This document shows, piece after piece, positions 21,641 through 33,099 of a DNA stretch of 64,000 nucleotides. The stretch comes from Cepaea nemoralis. Its lineage: Eukaryota > Mollusca > Gastropoda > Stylommatophora > Helicidae. The notes beneath the pieces were generated by a model. The model was not told where the DNA came from, did not search any database, and saw only the letters and a program-made list of their open reading frames with translations. Position 1 is the stretch's first letter; each line of letters begins with the position of its first letter. The stretch covers positions 1 through 64,000 of the forward strand of contig JACEFZ010022415.1 of NCBI GenBank assembly GCA_014155875.1. Direction: 5' to 3'. The position numbers and the translations under genes are program-made.

Positions 21641-21839
21641 ATTCGTGTCCCTGGCTCACAGAACAACCTTAGAACTGATTATTCTAAATTTGGTGCTAAA
21701 TTAAATTTATTTTGACTTCCACAAGTGCCCCAGTCTTTCTAATAGTTCATCCAATCTTCTGTGTTCGTATCCTGATATCTTTGCCTGTTTTATCAACTGG
21801 GGTCTGAACTTTGCTTCATAGAGAGAAACTTCCAACCAG

Positions 21840-21965
21840 GCTATATGGAACGAAAGAACGAACTTATCTTCAGAGGGTCATAAATTGGGCACACTGGCTC
21901 GTCTTATATTCAGCTCTTCAACTACTCATCTTTCGTTCATTAATTATCTATTATTTATGTTGCAT
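21840..21965 (-). mobile_element. Interspersed repeat with TTCG tail (copy 2)
   Basis: Reverse-oriented diverged copy of the 22225-22325 sequence: AGAGGGTCATAAATTGGGCA, then CTGGCTCGTCTTA and CATCTTTCGTTCATTAA. Its left end carries the remnant AACGAAAGAACGAAC tail. Confidence 0.75.
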
Positions 21966-22149
21966 TCACATAGAGAAAAAAAAATATAAAAGAATACTGT
22001 CAACATATACAATGTATATTACCATGTTATAAGATAGACAGGCAGCCACACATACACACATATACACACAGACACGCACACATGCACAACTATATACTTA
22101 CTTACAACAACACATTCATACATTATTTACACAAACTTTCACATTCGTA

Positions 22150-22215
22150 GACTTTGTGTTCAGGGATGGGACGGCGGTCGTCGCTGGAGCTACGGAGTTC
22201 GTCTTTGTAGGCACT
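22150..22215 (+). mobile_element. SINE family B internal fragment
   Basis: Contains GGCGGTCGTCGCTGGAGCTA then CGGAGTTCGTCTTTG, matching 63170-63205 (ACGGTCGTCGCTGGAGCTAA). Confidence 0.5.
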
Positions 22216-22224
22216 TTTGTGAAT

Positions 22225-22330
22225 GCACTATGCACTGATGAACGAAAGATGAGTGATTGGAAGGGCCGAATGTAAGACGGGCCTGTGTGCCCAATTTGTT
22301 ACCCTTCGAAAATAAAATGTGTTCGTTCGT
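22225..22330 (+). mobile_element. Interspersed repeat with TTCG tail (copy 3)
   Basis: Clear copy: ATGAACGAAAGATGAGTGAT, GGGCCGAATGTAAGACGGGC, CCAATTTGTTACCC, AAAATAAA and then TTCGTTCG. Copies at 5.5, 21.9, 43.7 and 57.8 kb. An AATAAA next to a tandem tail suggests the 3' end of a retroposed element of unknown class. Confidence 0.85.
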
Positions 22331-22331
22331 C

Positions 22332-22440
<109 letters not shown>

Positions 22441-22539
22441 GTCCAAATATGTTTAATCACACACAAAACCACACCAGCATACTCATATTAAGTTTCAGTT
22501 TGCTCCGCATCACATTCCACCTTTCTTATGTTGGTATCA

Positions 22540-22985
22540 CTAAACAAGCTAGCGAGAAGAACAGTAAGATGTTGCCGTCACTAGACAAGCCAGCGAGAAG
22601 AACAGTAAGATTTTGCCGTCACTAGACAAGCAAGCGAGAAGAACAGTAAGATGTTGCCGTCACTAGACAAGCAAGCGAGAAGAACAGTAAGATGTTGCCA
22701 TGACTAAATAAGCCAGCGAGACAACAGTAAGATGTTGCCATCACAAGAAAGCCAGCGAGAAGAACAGTAAGATGTTGCCATCACTAGACAAGCCAGCGAG
22801 ACAACAGTAAGATGTTACCATCACTAGACAAGCCAGCGAGAAGAACAGTAAGATGTTGCCATCACTAGACAAGCCAGCGAGACGAACAGTGAGATGTTGC
22901 CATCAGTAGACAAGTCAGCGAGAAGAACAGAAAGATTTTGCCATCACTAGACAAGCCAGCGAGACGAACAGCAAGATGCTGCTAT
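22540..22985 (+). repeat. 41-bp minisatellite, about 10 copies
   Basis: Units of the type CAAGCCAGCGAGAAGAACAG then TAAGATGTTGCCATCACTAGA. Some copies lose AGA to give GAGACAACAG. Confidence 0.95.
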
Positions 22986-23269
22986 TATATTTAAGGAAAA
23001 CCTTTATAGCTTTTGGCCAGAAGCTTGCCTGTCGGCTGTGATAATGAGTATCCAGGAGGATTTTAAAAATTGATCTGAGCTGTCAGGTCGACTTAGCTTA
23101 AACTGGACACCATGAAATGTCTCCGGAAGTAGAGACGACCGGCCTGGTACAGACAACATGGCCCGCCGAGAAGCCATTGGTGTATTAAAATATAAGTCTG
23201 GCACCATTTGCCCAATGCGTCTTAGTGTGTACATAAGAGATCATTTACTTGTCTTATTACAAAAGGGGA

Positions 23270-23480
23270 AATGTGTTTTCAGGTTGACCTAGTCTAAAAT
23301 GTGTTTTCAGGTCGACCCACCTAAAATGGGTTTTCAGGTCGACCCACCTAAAATGGTTTTTCAGGTCGACCCACCTAAAATGGGTTTTCATGTTGACCCT
23401 GTGGAAATGGGTTTCCAGTTCTACCCCGCCTAAAATGAGTTTTCAGACTGACACAGCTAATATGGGTTTCCAGGTGGACC
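23270..23480 (+). repeat. About 27-bp minisatellite, 8 copies
   Basis: Units of the type GGTTTTCAGGTCGACCCACC followed by TAAAATG, degrading to the right. Confidence 0.93.
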
Positions 23481-24489
23481 CACAGCAGATCATACATCGA
23501 GTGTCCTTTAATCTAGAAAACTATGGATGTAGCACCATATACCCATATGTCTCAATGTATAGAGAAGTGTCCGGGCTTTAATGAATTGACTATAATAAAA
23601 GTGGGCGTTCTCGACTCAGCGAGACTGACGCCCTGACATGTCACCATAACATCTTCCGCCCCTTCATCAAACGGATGATGAACCCTAACCTAAGTGTCGG
23701 TACACGACAGTAGCACCTACTGGACCATCTCGACACCTCCCAGATAAGCACACTTACACAAGGGGCATAGGGTCCGCAAGTTGTTTGACAGCGCCGGGCC
23801 TGGAGTCATACGTGCAGTTATATACAACACAGAACCGCTATCTAGACTGTGTCTGATGACACGACATTTCACGATGAGGGAGAATTCCAATAACAAACAC
23901 AAGATAAGAATCTAGGTTTGTTTGTACCTGTGAATGTGTGTGTATCAAGGTGTGAGTGTGTGAGAGAGAGTGTATTTGTGTGTGTGTATGTGTGTGTGGT
24001 TATCACAGGCTATGACGTGGGATTATCAGATGGCCATAGTTGAAGGACATTCAACATAATAAAAAAAACACGGGTGTATGAATTCGGTTTATAGTTTAGA
24101 GATAATTCTAGCAGCTGATACTTGGAATAAGGAAGTGGGCAAATTAGAGCAAATCGTGGAGCTAATAGCATCATATATCAACAGCGTTCATTGACTAACA
24201 ATGGTAAGTTAAAGATGGTACGAATGGAATTATGCATTTGTATTGTATCTTGTTGTACACACACACACACACTTAGAATCTGTCTCCATACCTAGGCTCC
24301 TGGGGTAGGAATCCGCGGTTTCGAATTTCAAAGTTACAAAAACATCTTTATACTTTGTTTCATTCATTTATTCATTCATTCAGTAGCACGTCCTTTGCAG
24401 AACATCGCTCCCATAACATCCTGCACCCATGTTCACTTTGGCCTTCCTCTTCCTCTCTTCCCATGCATATACCCCTTACTATATAGTTT

Positions 24490-25085
24490 TCTTCTAATTG
24501 TCATGACATTTCAAGTGAGTAACATACGTCAATGTTCTTTGTTTTATCGTTTTTAGTAGCCAACCTTCGCCAATATTCAGATTTTGTCGTATGGATGCAT
24601 TTGTTATTTTCTGTATACAAGATATTCTTAGAACCCGCCTATAACATTTATATTCACAGGCATTTATTCGCTGTTCAGTTTGTTTAGTAAGTGTCCCGCT
24701 TTCACATGCGTATGTTGCAATTGGAAATATAATGGTCTTAAAAATCGAATTTGTATAGGTCTGTCTGCCCCATCCCACAATTTATGTAGTTGTTTTAGTT
24801 TTTAAAGAGCAATAGATATTCGTATTTTAATTTCTTTCATTGTGTCGCCATTGTTGGTAATTAATGACCCAAGATATTCAAAATTTTCCACCACCTCCAA
24901 TTGTTCCTCATTAACATATATTTCTATCTCCATATTAGCATGACCATTATGCATTATCTTTGTTTTTGCTATGTTAAGATATAAGTTGTGATTTTCACTA
25001 TTATTTTGGGTTGAGGTTATTAGGTTTTCTATACTATTCCGTGATGTGGATAGCAATACTGTACCATCAGCATTTCGAATCTCTG
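24490..25085 (-). pseudogene. RTE-like RT 3' half
   Basis: The - strand reads NLYLNIAKTKIMHNGH, then VVENFEYLGSLITNNGDTMK and EIKIRISIAL, then after a frame break QTYTNSIFKTIIFPIATYAC and ESGTLTKQTEQRINACEYKC. These are the KTK(I/V)M, FEYLGS and Y(A/G)CE.WTL blocks downstream of the catalytic YADD box. The catalytic region is not present, so it is a dead truncated copy. Confidence 0.8.
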
Positions 25086-25134
25086 GTATTTCATGGCCAC
25101 TGATATTTAGAGCATCTTATTTTTTTTTTTAATG

Positions 25135-25345
25135 ATACATATCCCTTACAGGATACTGCAGTCAACACCGGCATTTTTCAGCTGCTGTTGATGTACTAGG
25201 CAAGATTACGCTCAGTATTTTGCCATTGCTTTCTGAGCGACCGGCTAATATACCCCGTAAGTTACCAACGTGGCGAGAACCGCTACCGATTCTCGCGCAG
25301 GTTACGTTACTCACGAGAATATACGGGATTACGGAGAAAGACGGC
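25135..25345 (-). mobile_element. SINE family A
   Basis: Reverse-oriented: on + it reads TTACAGGATACTGCAGTCAA, GCAAGATTACGCTCAGTA, TTGCCATTGCTTTCTGAGCG, ACCCCGTAAGTTACC and TACGGGATTACGGAGAAAGA. It ends inside the tRNA-like head. Confidence 0.85.
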
Positions 25346-25446
25346 ATCTTATTGCTCATTGGTTATATCATCTCTGACATGTCTCATATATTTTCGGAGT
25401 AATATTTTGTTTACAGACAATAAATACACGTTTCCTAAAACAACAT

Positions 25447-25745
25447 AAATTTTTAGGCAGGCGATTAGTAGCTAATGCGGGGTGGAGATGGCGGATACCA
25501 CTGCGGCGCTGACAACGGTTCCCTTGCTTCCGTTTGCGAAGTTGTTAAGCCACTGCCTCGCGCTCCGAAGGTTGTGGGGTTCGAATCCTGACTCTGTGAT
25601 TCGTTTCACGAGTGCAATTTATTTTTCAGAGACTCCAGGGAGTGACCGCTGAAGCTATGGAATTCGTACTTCGTGCGACCTGCGAAATAGATTGAGCCAT
25701 ATAGGTTAAAACCCGGTGCAATGAAGACGATCTTACTGCTCCAAA
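25447..25745 (+). mobile_element. SINE family B, long copy
   Basis: It contains a tRNA-like head with a good B box (TGGGGTTCGAATCCTGA near 25570-25590), a body with CACGAGTGCAATTTATTTTT and GAAGCTATGGAATTCGTACT, and the 3' end GAGCCATATAGGTTAAAACC with GTGCAATGAAG. Family B copies occur at 18.8, 22.2, 29.3 and 63.2 kb. Confidence 0.8.
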
Positions 25746-26229
25746 CCGTCTTTACACTATTGCTTCACTTTCAACAGTGATTGTTCCCTATCGGAGTGGG
25801 GAACTGTGAATGGAAATGTGACCTGGGCAATTGGAAAACAGAAATGTTTTACTAAAGACATGGATGAGAAATCTGTGGAAATAATGGAGTGGAGAACTGA
25901 ATATGGGACTTTCCACAATGCAGGCAAGCGTAGACAGCTTGGACGTACAGCCAACGAGCACGCAACAGAAAGAATCAGCATCCACACTTCTCGTCTAGTG
26001 CTATGGAGACTGAGCTCTTATTTCAGGTGCTAAGTGCAGTGACGCTATTTCTTGATTTTAAATGGTAAAATTAGCAATTATAAGAAGGTTAGCAAGCATC
26101 TGTGTCCTGTCTGTAGTGACACGGTGCAAACGTGTCCGGATTGGTCAATTAACCTTGCATAAACGTGTCCTCCTTGAAACAGGTGAAGGCAGTTGGCGAG
26201 AAGGCCAACCAATACAAGTTTTGGCTGAT
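25746..26229. other. Non-coding stretch
   Basis: Short frames on both strands (for example the + frame at 25806-26033) lack splice context and similarity I can name. No feature assigned. Confidence 0.45.
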
Positions 26230-27030
26230 GAAATGATTGATTAGTTCCTTCATAGATTGGTTGATTAGCTAGTTAGTTGGTTGACTGTTTAGTTGCTTGG
26301 TTGGTTAGGTGGTTGTTTGGTTGGTTGACTGCTTAGGTGGATGGTAAGTTGGTTGGTTGATTGGCAGATTAGGTGGTTGGCTGATTGGTTGTTAGATTAG
26401 TTGTCTGGTTGTTTTCACTGTTTAGTTGGTTGGTTGATTAGTTGACTGGTTAGTTGTTTATTTGGTAGGTTCAATATTTAGTTTCTTGATTGGTTAAGCG
26501 ATTTGTGGGTTTGTTGCTTGGTTGACTGAATAGTTGGCTGGTTAACTAACTGATTAGTTTGCTGGTTGGTTGACTGGTTAGTTGGATGGTTGGTTAGTTT
26601 AATGGTTAGTTGGTTAGTTGGTTAGTTGAATTGTTAATTAGTTGGTTGGGTCAATGCTTAGTTCGTTATAAGACTGATTAGTAAGTTGGCTTACTAATTT
26701 GGTGACTTATTAGATAGTTGGCTGTTATTTTATTTTTATTTTTTTTTTTGGGGGGGGGGGGGGGGGGTTTACAATTCAGCTGAATGGTTGATTGTTTCAC
26801 AGGTTAGTTGTTTGGCTGGTTGGGTAAAAATCGGTTAATATGTTGGTAGTTGGTTGAGTGGTTATTAAAATCGCTGTCTGGGTTGCATGTTTATTTGGTT
26901 AGCTGGTTTGTTGCTAGCTAATGTGTTGTTTGATGTGTTTGGTGTTTGGTTTGTGTGTTGGTTGGTTGGTTAGTTGGTTGGTTGGTTGGTTGGTTGGTTG
27001 GTGGGTTGGTTGGTTGGTTAGATGATTGGC
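26230..27030 (+). repeat. (TTGG)n-type degenerate satellite
   Basis: About 800 bases built of GGTTGGTTGATTAGTTGGTT-like variants, with a T/G homopolymer run at 26728-26768. It becomes regular (TTGG)n at 26955-27020. Confidence 0.93.
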
Positions 27031-27239
27031 TGGTTGGTTGCATAAACTAGGCACCAAGATACGTTCTGAAATGTAAATGTATTGACCACATCGCCTTGTA
27101 GTGTCCATTAGTCTATACAACATAAGGTAGGCTATAATTAAATATCAAACCACCATATATTTATTAGTTTCTAAAATAGTTACAAATAAATCACTGTATG
27201 ATTTATTAGTGAGACGTTCGATTCTCAGTAGTGAGTAAT

Positions 27240-27415
27240 GTTTTAGCTTCTGATCAGCCTCTAAGATCTTGTATTCAGCCTCTAAGCCCTTGTTATCAGC
27301 CTCTAAGATAGTCTAATCAGCCTCTAAGATAATGTTTTCAGCCTCTAAAATCGTGTGATCAGCTTGCTAAGATCTTGTGATCAGTCTCTAATATCTTTGA
27401 TCAGCCTCTAAGACG
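27240..27415 (+). repeat. About 22-bp minisatellite, 8 copies
   Basis: Repeats of TCAGCCTCTAAGATCTTGTG with a variable right end. Confidence 0.9.
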
Positions 27416-27564
27416 ACTACCAAAAGTTATTATCGCAAAGTAAAAGTGGGACTAAGGTTATACTTTATAAACTATTCACAAGCTATCTATCTGCTTTCGG
27501 TAAAATTAAACATAAAGTATGTTTTGGACAGACTTCTCGAATCGCCGCAGACGTTAGAGTTAGG

Positions 27565-27695
27565 TGCATATCCTTTATAGCAGTCAACTCCAGAATTGTT
27601 CGGCTGTTGGTGATCAATGGACAAGCTTTGCTTTCAGTAGTTCCCCGTCGCTTTCTGAACGATTGTAACTTATACCATTGTAGGGAAACCAACGC
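27565..27695 (-). mobile_element. Old fragment of SINE family A
   Basis: On + it reads CATATCCTTTATAGCAGTCA then TTCAGTAGTTCCCCGTCGCT and TTCTGAACG, a diverged version of the family A body. Confidence 0.6.
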
Positions 27696-27974
27696 AAGGC
27701 ATTCGTAACTCCTTCCCCACGTCACCAGCTAGATACTAGAGTAAGTGAGTATCATACTGTTTTACTAGACGTAATGAGTATATGATTCCCGATTAATATT
27801 TGTATACCAATCGTTACTGGATAGTTGATGTGCTCAATATCACAGCGGGGCGCTTTCACTACCCAACAAATTTCCAGGAACCAATTTTTATGTTGAGTCT
27901 CCCTGAGGGCCGAGGTCAACATTAAACGTCAATTTCGGTGCAAATTGGAGGAAATTATTACAGGACCGTCAAGG

Positions 27975-28150
27975 AGCGTCTGGCCCAGTCATTAAGATGC
28001 TGGCATCCCAATAGGGAACTCCGGTTCGAATCCTCAGTTAGGCGATGGATTTTTCTCGGACGAGGGCTAGAGAAAAATCCTCACCTGCACAGTTCGCGGC
28101 GACTGCACTAGCCAGGCGGCCTTAATTCCTCAGGCTCAAGACCCCTTTGG
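27975..28150 (+). mobile_element. tRNA-headed SINE (family D)
   Basis: Starts GTCTGGCCCAGTCATTAAGA (A-box-like), followed about 30 bases on by CCGGTTCGAATCCTC (B box), then GATTTTTCTCGGACG and CTCACCTGCACAGTTCGCGG. Confidence 0.6.
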
Positions 28151-28299
28151 CCTACACAGCAGGGTACTATATTGGCAGTAAATGACAGTGGTAGATAACA
28201 CGACAGGCAGGCAAGCGGTTAGCTATTACGCTACAGAGTCTGCAAATACTAAAAACCTAATGACAGTAAGCATTACATTTTGCTGGCAAGAATCTGCAT

Positions 28300-28935
28300 T
28301 CTCATCTCATCTCATCTCATCATGTTCCTCTTGTACCTTGCAGTGTCGAGGTGAAGTATAAACATCGTGAGAGTGCCCGATTATGGGCTTCATATATCGA
28401 TATTCCCAAGGACTATGCCATTCCTCCGTCCAACGTTTACGTGGTCGCCATCTTCCTCTGTTTCCATCTGGTCTGTACATCATTGCTTGTTGTGGTATGC
28501 TGTTGACTGGTAACCTACTTGCACGGTCAAACCATTTGACTTGCTGCTTTCTAATAAAATCTAGTGCTGCTTTAACCCCCACTTTAGTCCTGATTTCATT
28601 TCTGATCTTATCTCTTCTTGATACGTTGACTATTTATCTCAGGAACCTCATTTCTGTTGTTGTGATTTTTCTTTTCTCTTTTTCTGTCATTTTCCAGGTT
28701 TGGCATTGGTAGCATAGAATTGGTAGGAAGATTGTGTTGTAAAGTGCTTTCTTAGTAGTCATTGATACGTGTTTGTTCTTTAGTATTGGTGCCATTTGTC
28801 TAATGAGTTGGTTTGCCTTATTGCACCTATTTTCTATCTCGTCTTCTGATCTGCCATTTGATGATATTATACTTCCTAGGTACTTGAAACTCTTTACTTG
28901 TTTCAAGGCATGTTCGTTTAGGTGAATTGTTATCG
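28300..28935 (-). pseudogene. RTE-like 3' region with GATGA tail
   Basis: The - strand reads MKQVKSFKYLGSIISSNGRS, EDEIENRCNKANQLIRQM, then ALYNTIFLPILCYQCQTW, and later KAALDFIRKQQVKWFDRASR and RPRKRWTEEW. These are the YLGS, YG.E.W and (G)RRP..RW blocks of RTE-like elements. The element ends at a (TGAGA)n tail on its 3' side (28303-28320). Frame breaks make it dead. Confidence 0.8.
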
Positions 28936-29169
28936 TTCATTCTTCTTAAGTTATAGTCATTATTACCTCTGTTTTGCTTGTGCTAATTGTCATGTTATGT
29001 TCCCTACACATCTGCTTTAAAGAGTAAAAATAGACAGTTATGTTTGATATAATACCTCTTTCAATATCAAGTGGCTAACAACTGCCATTACTGCCTGCAG
29101 TAACTTGCGGTGTGAGCAGGGTAGTTTTGAGCCTGAGGAATGACTGGCTGATTTAGTGGCCGTGAACTG

Positions 29170-29480
29170 TGCAGGTTAGGGTAGACAGAAGTGAAGGTAG
29201 CAGGCGAGACACTGACCACACAAACCCTCTGGAAAGAAAAGGGTTTAAAGGGCTTGTAAAGGCAAGAGAATCGACTTCATTACTCCGAGTTGTATCTCAA
29301 ATGGCTCGACCTTTTTCCACAGCCGACCTGCCGAAAGCGTCGCGCAGCGCACGAACTATGTAGCTCCAGCAACGACCCCCAGGAGTCTTCGAGATAATTC
29401 CTCCTTTACACCGAATGATTTAATCCGCAATCGAACCCGCAACCTTCCGAGCTCGAGGCAGGTTCCCTCCGCATCTTGAA
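29170..29480 (-). mobile_element. SINE family B, reverse copy
   Basis: On the - strand the head contains GGTTGCGGGTTCGATTGCGG (B box), then GACTCCTGGGGGTCGTTGCT and GGAGCTACATAGTTCGTGCG, matching the family B body. Confidence 0.65.
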
Positions 29481-29559
29481 GTAAGATTTCCCCACGGGAA
29501 ATCTGGCTATCACATGATTATTTTAGCCACATTACCTGCGTCTTTCCACTATGAATTCT

Positions 29560-30060
29560 AAGACGTAATTGTTGTGACCTCCTATCCAGTGTGCTTAGAT
29601 TATCCTACATCTGACTATGGTTGTAGGACAGAAGGACAATGTCCTCAGGGAAGTCTTGTGACCTCCTATCGAGTGTGCTTAGATTATCCTATATCTAATT
29701 TCGGTTGTAAGAAAGGAGGACAATGTCTTCAGTGAAGTCCCGATCATCAAACCGCTCTCCAGAGGTCCATTGAATTCCATGCTTAGTGGTAGTTTTTGTT
29801 TTCTTAACCTAAACTGTAGTCAATACGAATAGTACAGGTGACAAAATGTGTACCTGCCTACTCTTGTTCTTATGTCAAATAGCATTATTTTCACGTGCCT
29901 TGCTGATAAGCGTTAATGGTCATGGTCCGCCATCTCATAGTATCCAAGAGTATTGGATTAGGTCTGTGTTATGGTTCGTATTTTGTCACGTGGCCAATCT
30001 ATCCAGGTAATTATCACTCTGTCTTCCCCTTTCTTTATTTCCCAACTTCTTCTTGTGTCT
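29560..30060 (-). pseudogene. Non-LTR RT fragment with internal duplication
   Basis: The - strand reads GIQWTS...DFTEDIVLLSYNRN and then DNLSTLDRRS; this matches the region around the (F/Y)ADD box of non-LTR RTs, with the catalytic alanine position changed (TEDI for ADDI). The ...EDIVLLS... block occurs twice, at 29575-29655 and 29657-29740, a direct duplication of about 83 bp inside the copy. Confidence 0.65.
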
Positions 30061-30160
30061 TTACGTAAGACCCATACACATTTCTTCAAATACGTCTATG
30101 TCTACCCACGTGTAACGTTATCTTCCTCTTGCACGCTTCGCCTGCCTTTAGCTCCAGCAT

Positions 30161-30530
30161 TTCCTTAGCCGGTGCCGGTAGTTCAGAAAGCAATGGCAAA
30201 CTACTGAACGTAAACTTGTCAAGAGATCACAAACTTCCTTAGCCGGTGCCGGTAGTTCAGAAAGCAATGGCAAACTACTGAACGTAAACTTGTCAAGAGA
30301 TCACAAACTTCCTTAGCCGGTGCCGGTAGTTCAGAAAGCAATGGCAAACTACTGAACGTAAACTTGTCAAGAGATCACAAACTTCCTTAGCCGGTGCCGG
30401 TAGTTCAGAAAGCAATGGCAAACTACTGAACGTAAACTTGTCAAGAGATCACAAACTTCCTTAGCCGGTGCCGGTAGTTCAGAAAGCAATGGCAAACTAC
30501 TGAACGTAAACTTGTCAAGAGATCACAAAC
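30161..30530 (+). repeat. 74-bp tandem repeat of a SINE fragment, 5 copies
   Basis: Identical units begin at 30161, 30235, 30309, 30383 and 30457, with a partial sixth at 30531-30539. Each contains the SINE family A signature AGAAAGCAATGGCAAACTAC and TGAACGTAAACTTG. Perfect identity shows very recent tandem amplification of a dispersed SINE segment. Confidence 0.97.
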
Positions 30531-30713
30531 TTCCTTAGCGCCGAGCTATGTCTCTTTAAGTTGTCAAAGTTTTTTAATTGTCTGACCTTGATTTCATTCA
30601 ATAATGTTTTTCCCAACTCCTAGATTTGTGAAACTTCAGAGCAGGATTTCTGCTGCTTCATTGTTTGCCCATTTCGTCAAAACCCTATTTACACACAGAA
30701 GCCCCAATCAATA

Positions 30714-30771
30714 TGTTGCACGATTGATTGCCTGGCATATTTCGCTGCATCTCGTCAGGTGCATACTGCAG
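30714..30771 (-). ncRNA. Hammerhead-like ribozyme, solitary copy
   Basis: On the - strand: CTGCAG, stem I TATGCAC, core CTGACGA, stem II GATGCAGC, GAA, AATC and then GTGCAAC. Predicted cleavage lies between 30722 and 30721. Stem I here is fully Watson-Crick (GUGCA with UGCAC) because UGUAC of the other copies has become UGCAC, a pairing-improving change. The pseudoknot bases CUGCA and UGCAG are kept. No GIY-YIG sequence adjoins; it is a short Penelope-like 3' fragment. Confidence 0.72.
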
Positions 30772-31611
30772 GGTTATATATCGTATGAAGTGAATAAACG
30801 AATAATACTTTAGCTAAAACAATTAAAACACATAGTCACAGGTATTGTTCCAGTGTGGAACATCTGTTATCCCCTCGGTCATTTCACATTTAACATGAAC
30901 TCTTTCTGTTTGAACAAAATCGGGTGGAATTGCCTTATTACTAACGCCTCACTATTTTGAGCAAACGTTTATTGTTTCTGGATTACAGTACACGACACAC
31001 CTTTTCTTTGTTCTCGTCATGCCCATATTTTATGCGATATGTAGAAATCGACGAGGGCGGCTGTGTATAGCCTGTCCACTGTACAGAGCTTCGAAGCTCT
31101 TTGTTCTTCTAAGTGCGCCGTTGGCATGTCCGTTAGAAACAGCCTCGAATATTAAGGGCCCGCTTGAACAGAAGGTAAGCCGGTCACCCACACCCCATGC
31201 GGCCTTCTCTGCATTTAGTCTCACTACTTCTAGAAGATCCTCCATTTATTTTGAATCTTTCTTCAGTTGCTTGTCATTTGCAGGACGTCGCAAGAAGCCT
31301 CAACATGTTTTGACAAATTGTGATTTTCTAGGTACATTTAGCGTTCCGTATTCTGTTTTCCTTTCTGAATGGCCTTTGTTAATGCCATCACGAATGGTTA
31401 TGTTGTTCTTCTTGCAATGTATTTAGACTTTTAAAAGTCGTCTGTTGGATTTCGCAGTTAAATTTGAATACATGATTGGATATCCAGCAGCATGTCAATT
31501 GTCGCCTCCATTGTCGCCTCTCACGGATGCCTTGTGGTTTACAGTGTTACTCTTCTTTGTGTCACAAGGAACTGTTATAGAATATTATCATATTAATTTG
31601 TTGGATTAGAG

Positions 31612-31665
31612 CAGGAGACACCAAACTATGGCCCGCGGGCCGGATCCAGCCCGCGACGTCATTTC
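31612..31665 (+). mobile_element. Left terminal repeat of hAT element
   Basis: CAGGAGACACCAAACTATGG then CCCGCGGGCCGGATCC: a CA-starting tip with the GGCCCGCGGGCC palindrome typical of hAT (Charlie-like) ends. It lies about 1.1 kb upstream of the BED-type transposase start at 32707 and probably is the left end of that element. No right end was found near 44.3 kb. Confidence 0.6.
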
Positions 31666-31944
31666 ATCTCGCCGCCGACGGTACTTGAACTTGCTTGATA
31701 TAACGTGTGGAACACGAGACTTTGTGACACAATGTAAATATGATGTTTAGAATAATAGGAGATCTTCACACGTACGGAGACCTCCTAGCTGCTATGTGTC
31801 TTAGATTTACTTATTTCAATTATAAATTATTGTATTTAGACTTTCTTGTTTATTGTAATGTTTGTTTATTTCGCGTCATCCCAAGTCCTTCTCCGGCTGC
31901 TGGAAGCGCTGCCTACGCACTGAAGTTAATGGTTTCCATGGCAA

Positions 31945-31988
31945 CATACACACGCATACACACACGCATACACACACGCATACACACA

Positions 31989-32025
<37 letters not shown>
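31945..32025. repeat. (CA)n microsatellite
   Basis: CA dinucleotide with ACGCAT variants at its left. Confidence 0.95.
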
Positions 32026-32026
<1 letters not shown>

Positions 32027-32298
32027 TCTTTCCCTCCACCAGATGCGTCAGGCTGTCTAACACATGTCCGATGCTCCAGAAATATTTACTTCTTTTCGCC
32101 AGTCATCCATTTTATAGGTATGTAGCAATAATTTCTTTGTTTGACAGTGATAGGTAAGTGAACTACAAGTGTGAATAGAGGCAATAAAGTAGCAAAAATA
32201 GCATAAAATGCCATAGAAGCCGCGTGTTATTATGAAAATAGTATCCCCAGCTCAGAAGAATTCCTTGGTCAAGATATTATTCAAGCTGGTCTCTAGGC

Positions 32299-32476
32299 CA
32301 TTGGTTTTCAACCTTTCTGTTGGAGCAGATCCTTATGCAAATTTTTACGTTGCTCAAGTGTATGTCCTACTTTTTGTAATAAAACAGATGGGCAGAATTG
32401 TTGCATTTATTCGATGTAAGTCTGCTTCGGCGGAACCCCTGGCTGTCACTCACAGAACCCTCGTTGAAAAACTCTG
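32299..32476. mobile_element. Small hAT-type MITE
   Basis: The 178-bp element has inverted ends CATTGGTTTTCAACC and GTTGAAAAACTCTG and is flanked by a perfect 8-bp duplication, CTCTAGGC (32291-32298 and 32477-32484). An 8-bp duplication and CA...TG tips are diagnostic of hAT transposition. It sits between the left end and the coding part of the larger hAT. Confidence 0.85.
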
Positions 32477-32706
32477 CTCTAGGCTGTCTATTTAGGCCGG
32501 TCCTATTTATATATTTTGCACACCTTATTATGAGATATATTCTATTACGAAAGGTATCTATAAACTTTATATGTACCTTTGGTGAGCCGTCGAATAACCA
32601 GTGACCCCCTTGTCCTCTGCTTTTCTTGTGTTTCAACAGGATTTTAATTATATTTCTAATTCAAAGCCTTTTCCATATTCACATCCCGTGTACTTTACCC
32701 TCATTA

Positions 32707-32945
32707 TGGCTGCAAAGAAAAGAAATGTGGACGCCGAGTGTCGCATTTTCAGTGAAGAATGGGAAATGAAGTACTTCTTTTGGAAACAAAGGACCAGAAA
32801 ACCAGTTGCGTAATATGCAGCGAAAGTGTTGTTGTTTTGAAAGAGTACAATTTTCGGCGTCAATATGAAACAAAGCATCTATCAACATATTAACAATTTT
32901 CTCGAAAGTTACGCTCTGAGAAATATGAGTCCGTGAAACGGGTTT
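32707..32945 (+). pseudogene. hAT transposase, BED-finger part (piece 1)
   Basis: ATG at 32707 begins MAAKKRNVDAECRIFSEEWE and MKYFFWKQ; after a one-base frame break near 32810 the translation gives CVICSESVVV and KEYNFRRQYETKH. This matches the N-terminus of the hAT transposases related to vertebrate GTF2IRD2/ZBED-type proteins: a BED-like zinc finger with C-x2-C and a distal H. The usual first histidine is Q here (RRQYETKH). The reading continues as LRSEKYESVKR and stops. The rest of the gene resumes 9.4 kb away at 42305 after nested insertions. Inactive. Confidence 0.75.
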
Positions 32946-32959
32946 AGAAACTTAAAGAA

Positions 32960-33099
32960 ATCTCTTCACGAGATCGTTCAATCAGGTACCGTCTCCGCAA
33001 TGAAGTTTGGCTGCAATGGATCTCCAACACTGTATGTCTCTCGCCTTGTCTGTACATTCTGTCAGGCTGATGTTCGTCCATCTCGTGATGTTTTCCTCC
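32960..33099 (-). pseudogene. RTE-like element, 3' end (split piece)
   Basis: On the - strand this codes ENITRWTNISLTECTDKARD and then IQCWRSIAAKLHCGDGT and a stop, the usual C-terminus of RTE-like proteins. It is the continuation of the piece at 41499-42095: an LTR retrotransposon inserted between them and duplicated CCTCC. Confidence 0.8.

Noticed and set aside
31862..32125. Thr-His repeat frame
   Set aside because: Translation of the CA microsatellite.
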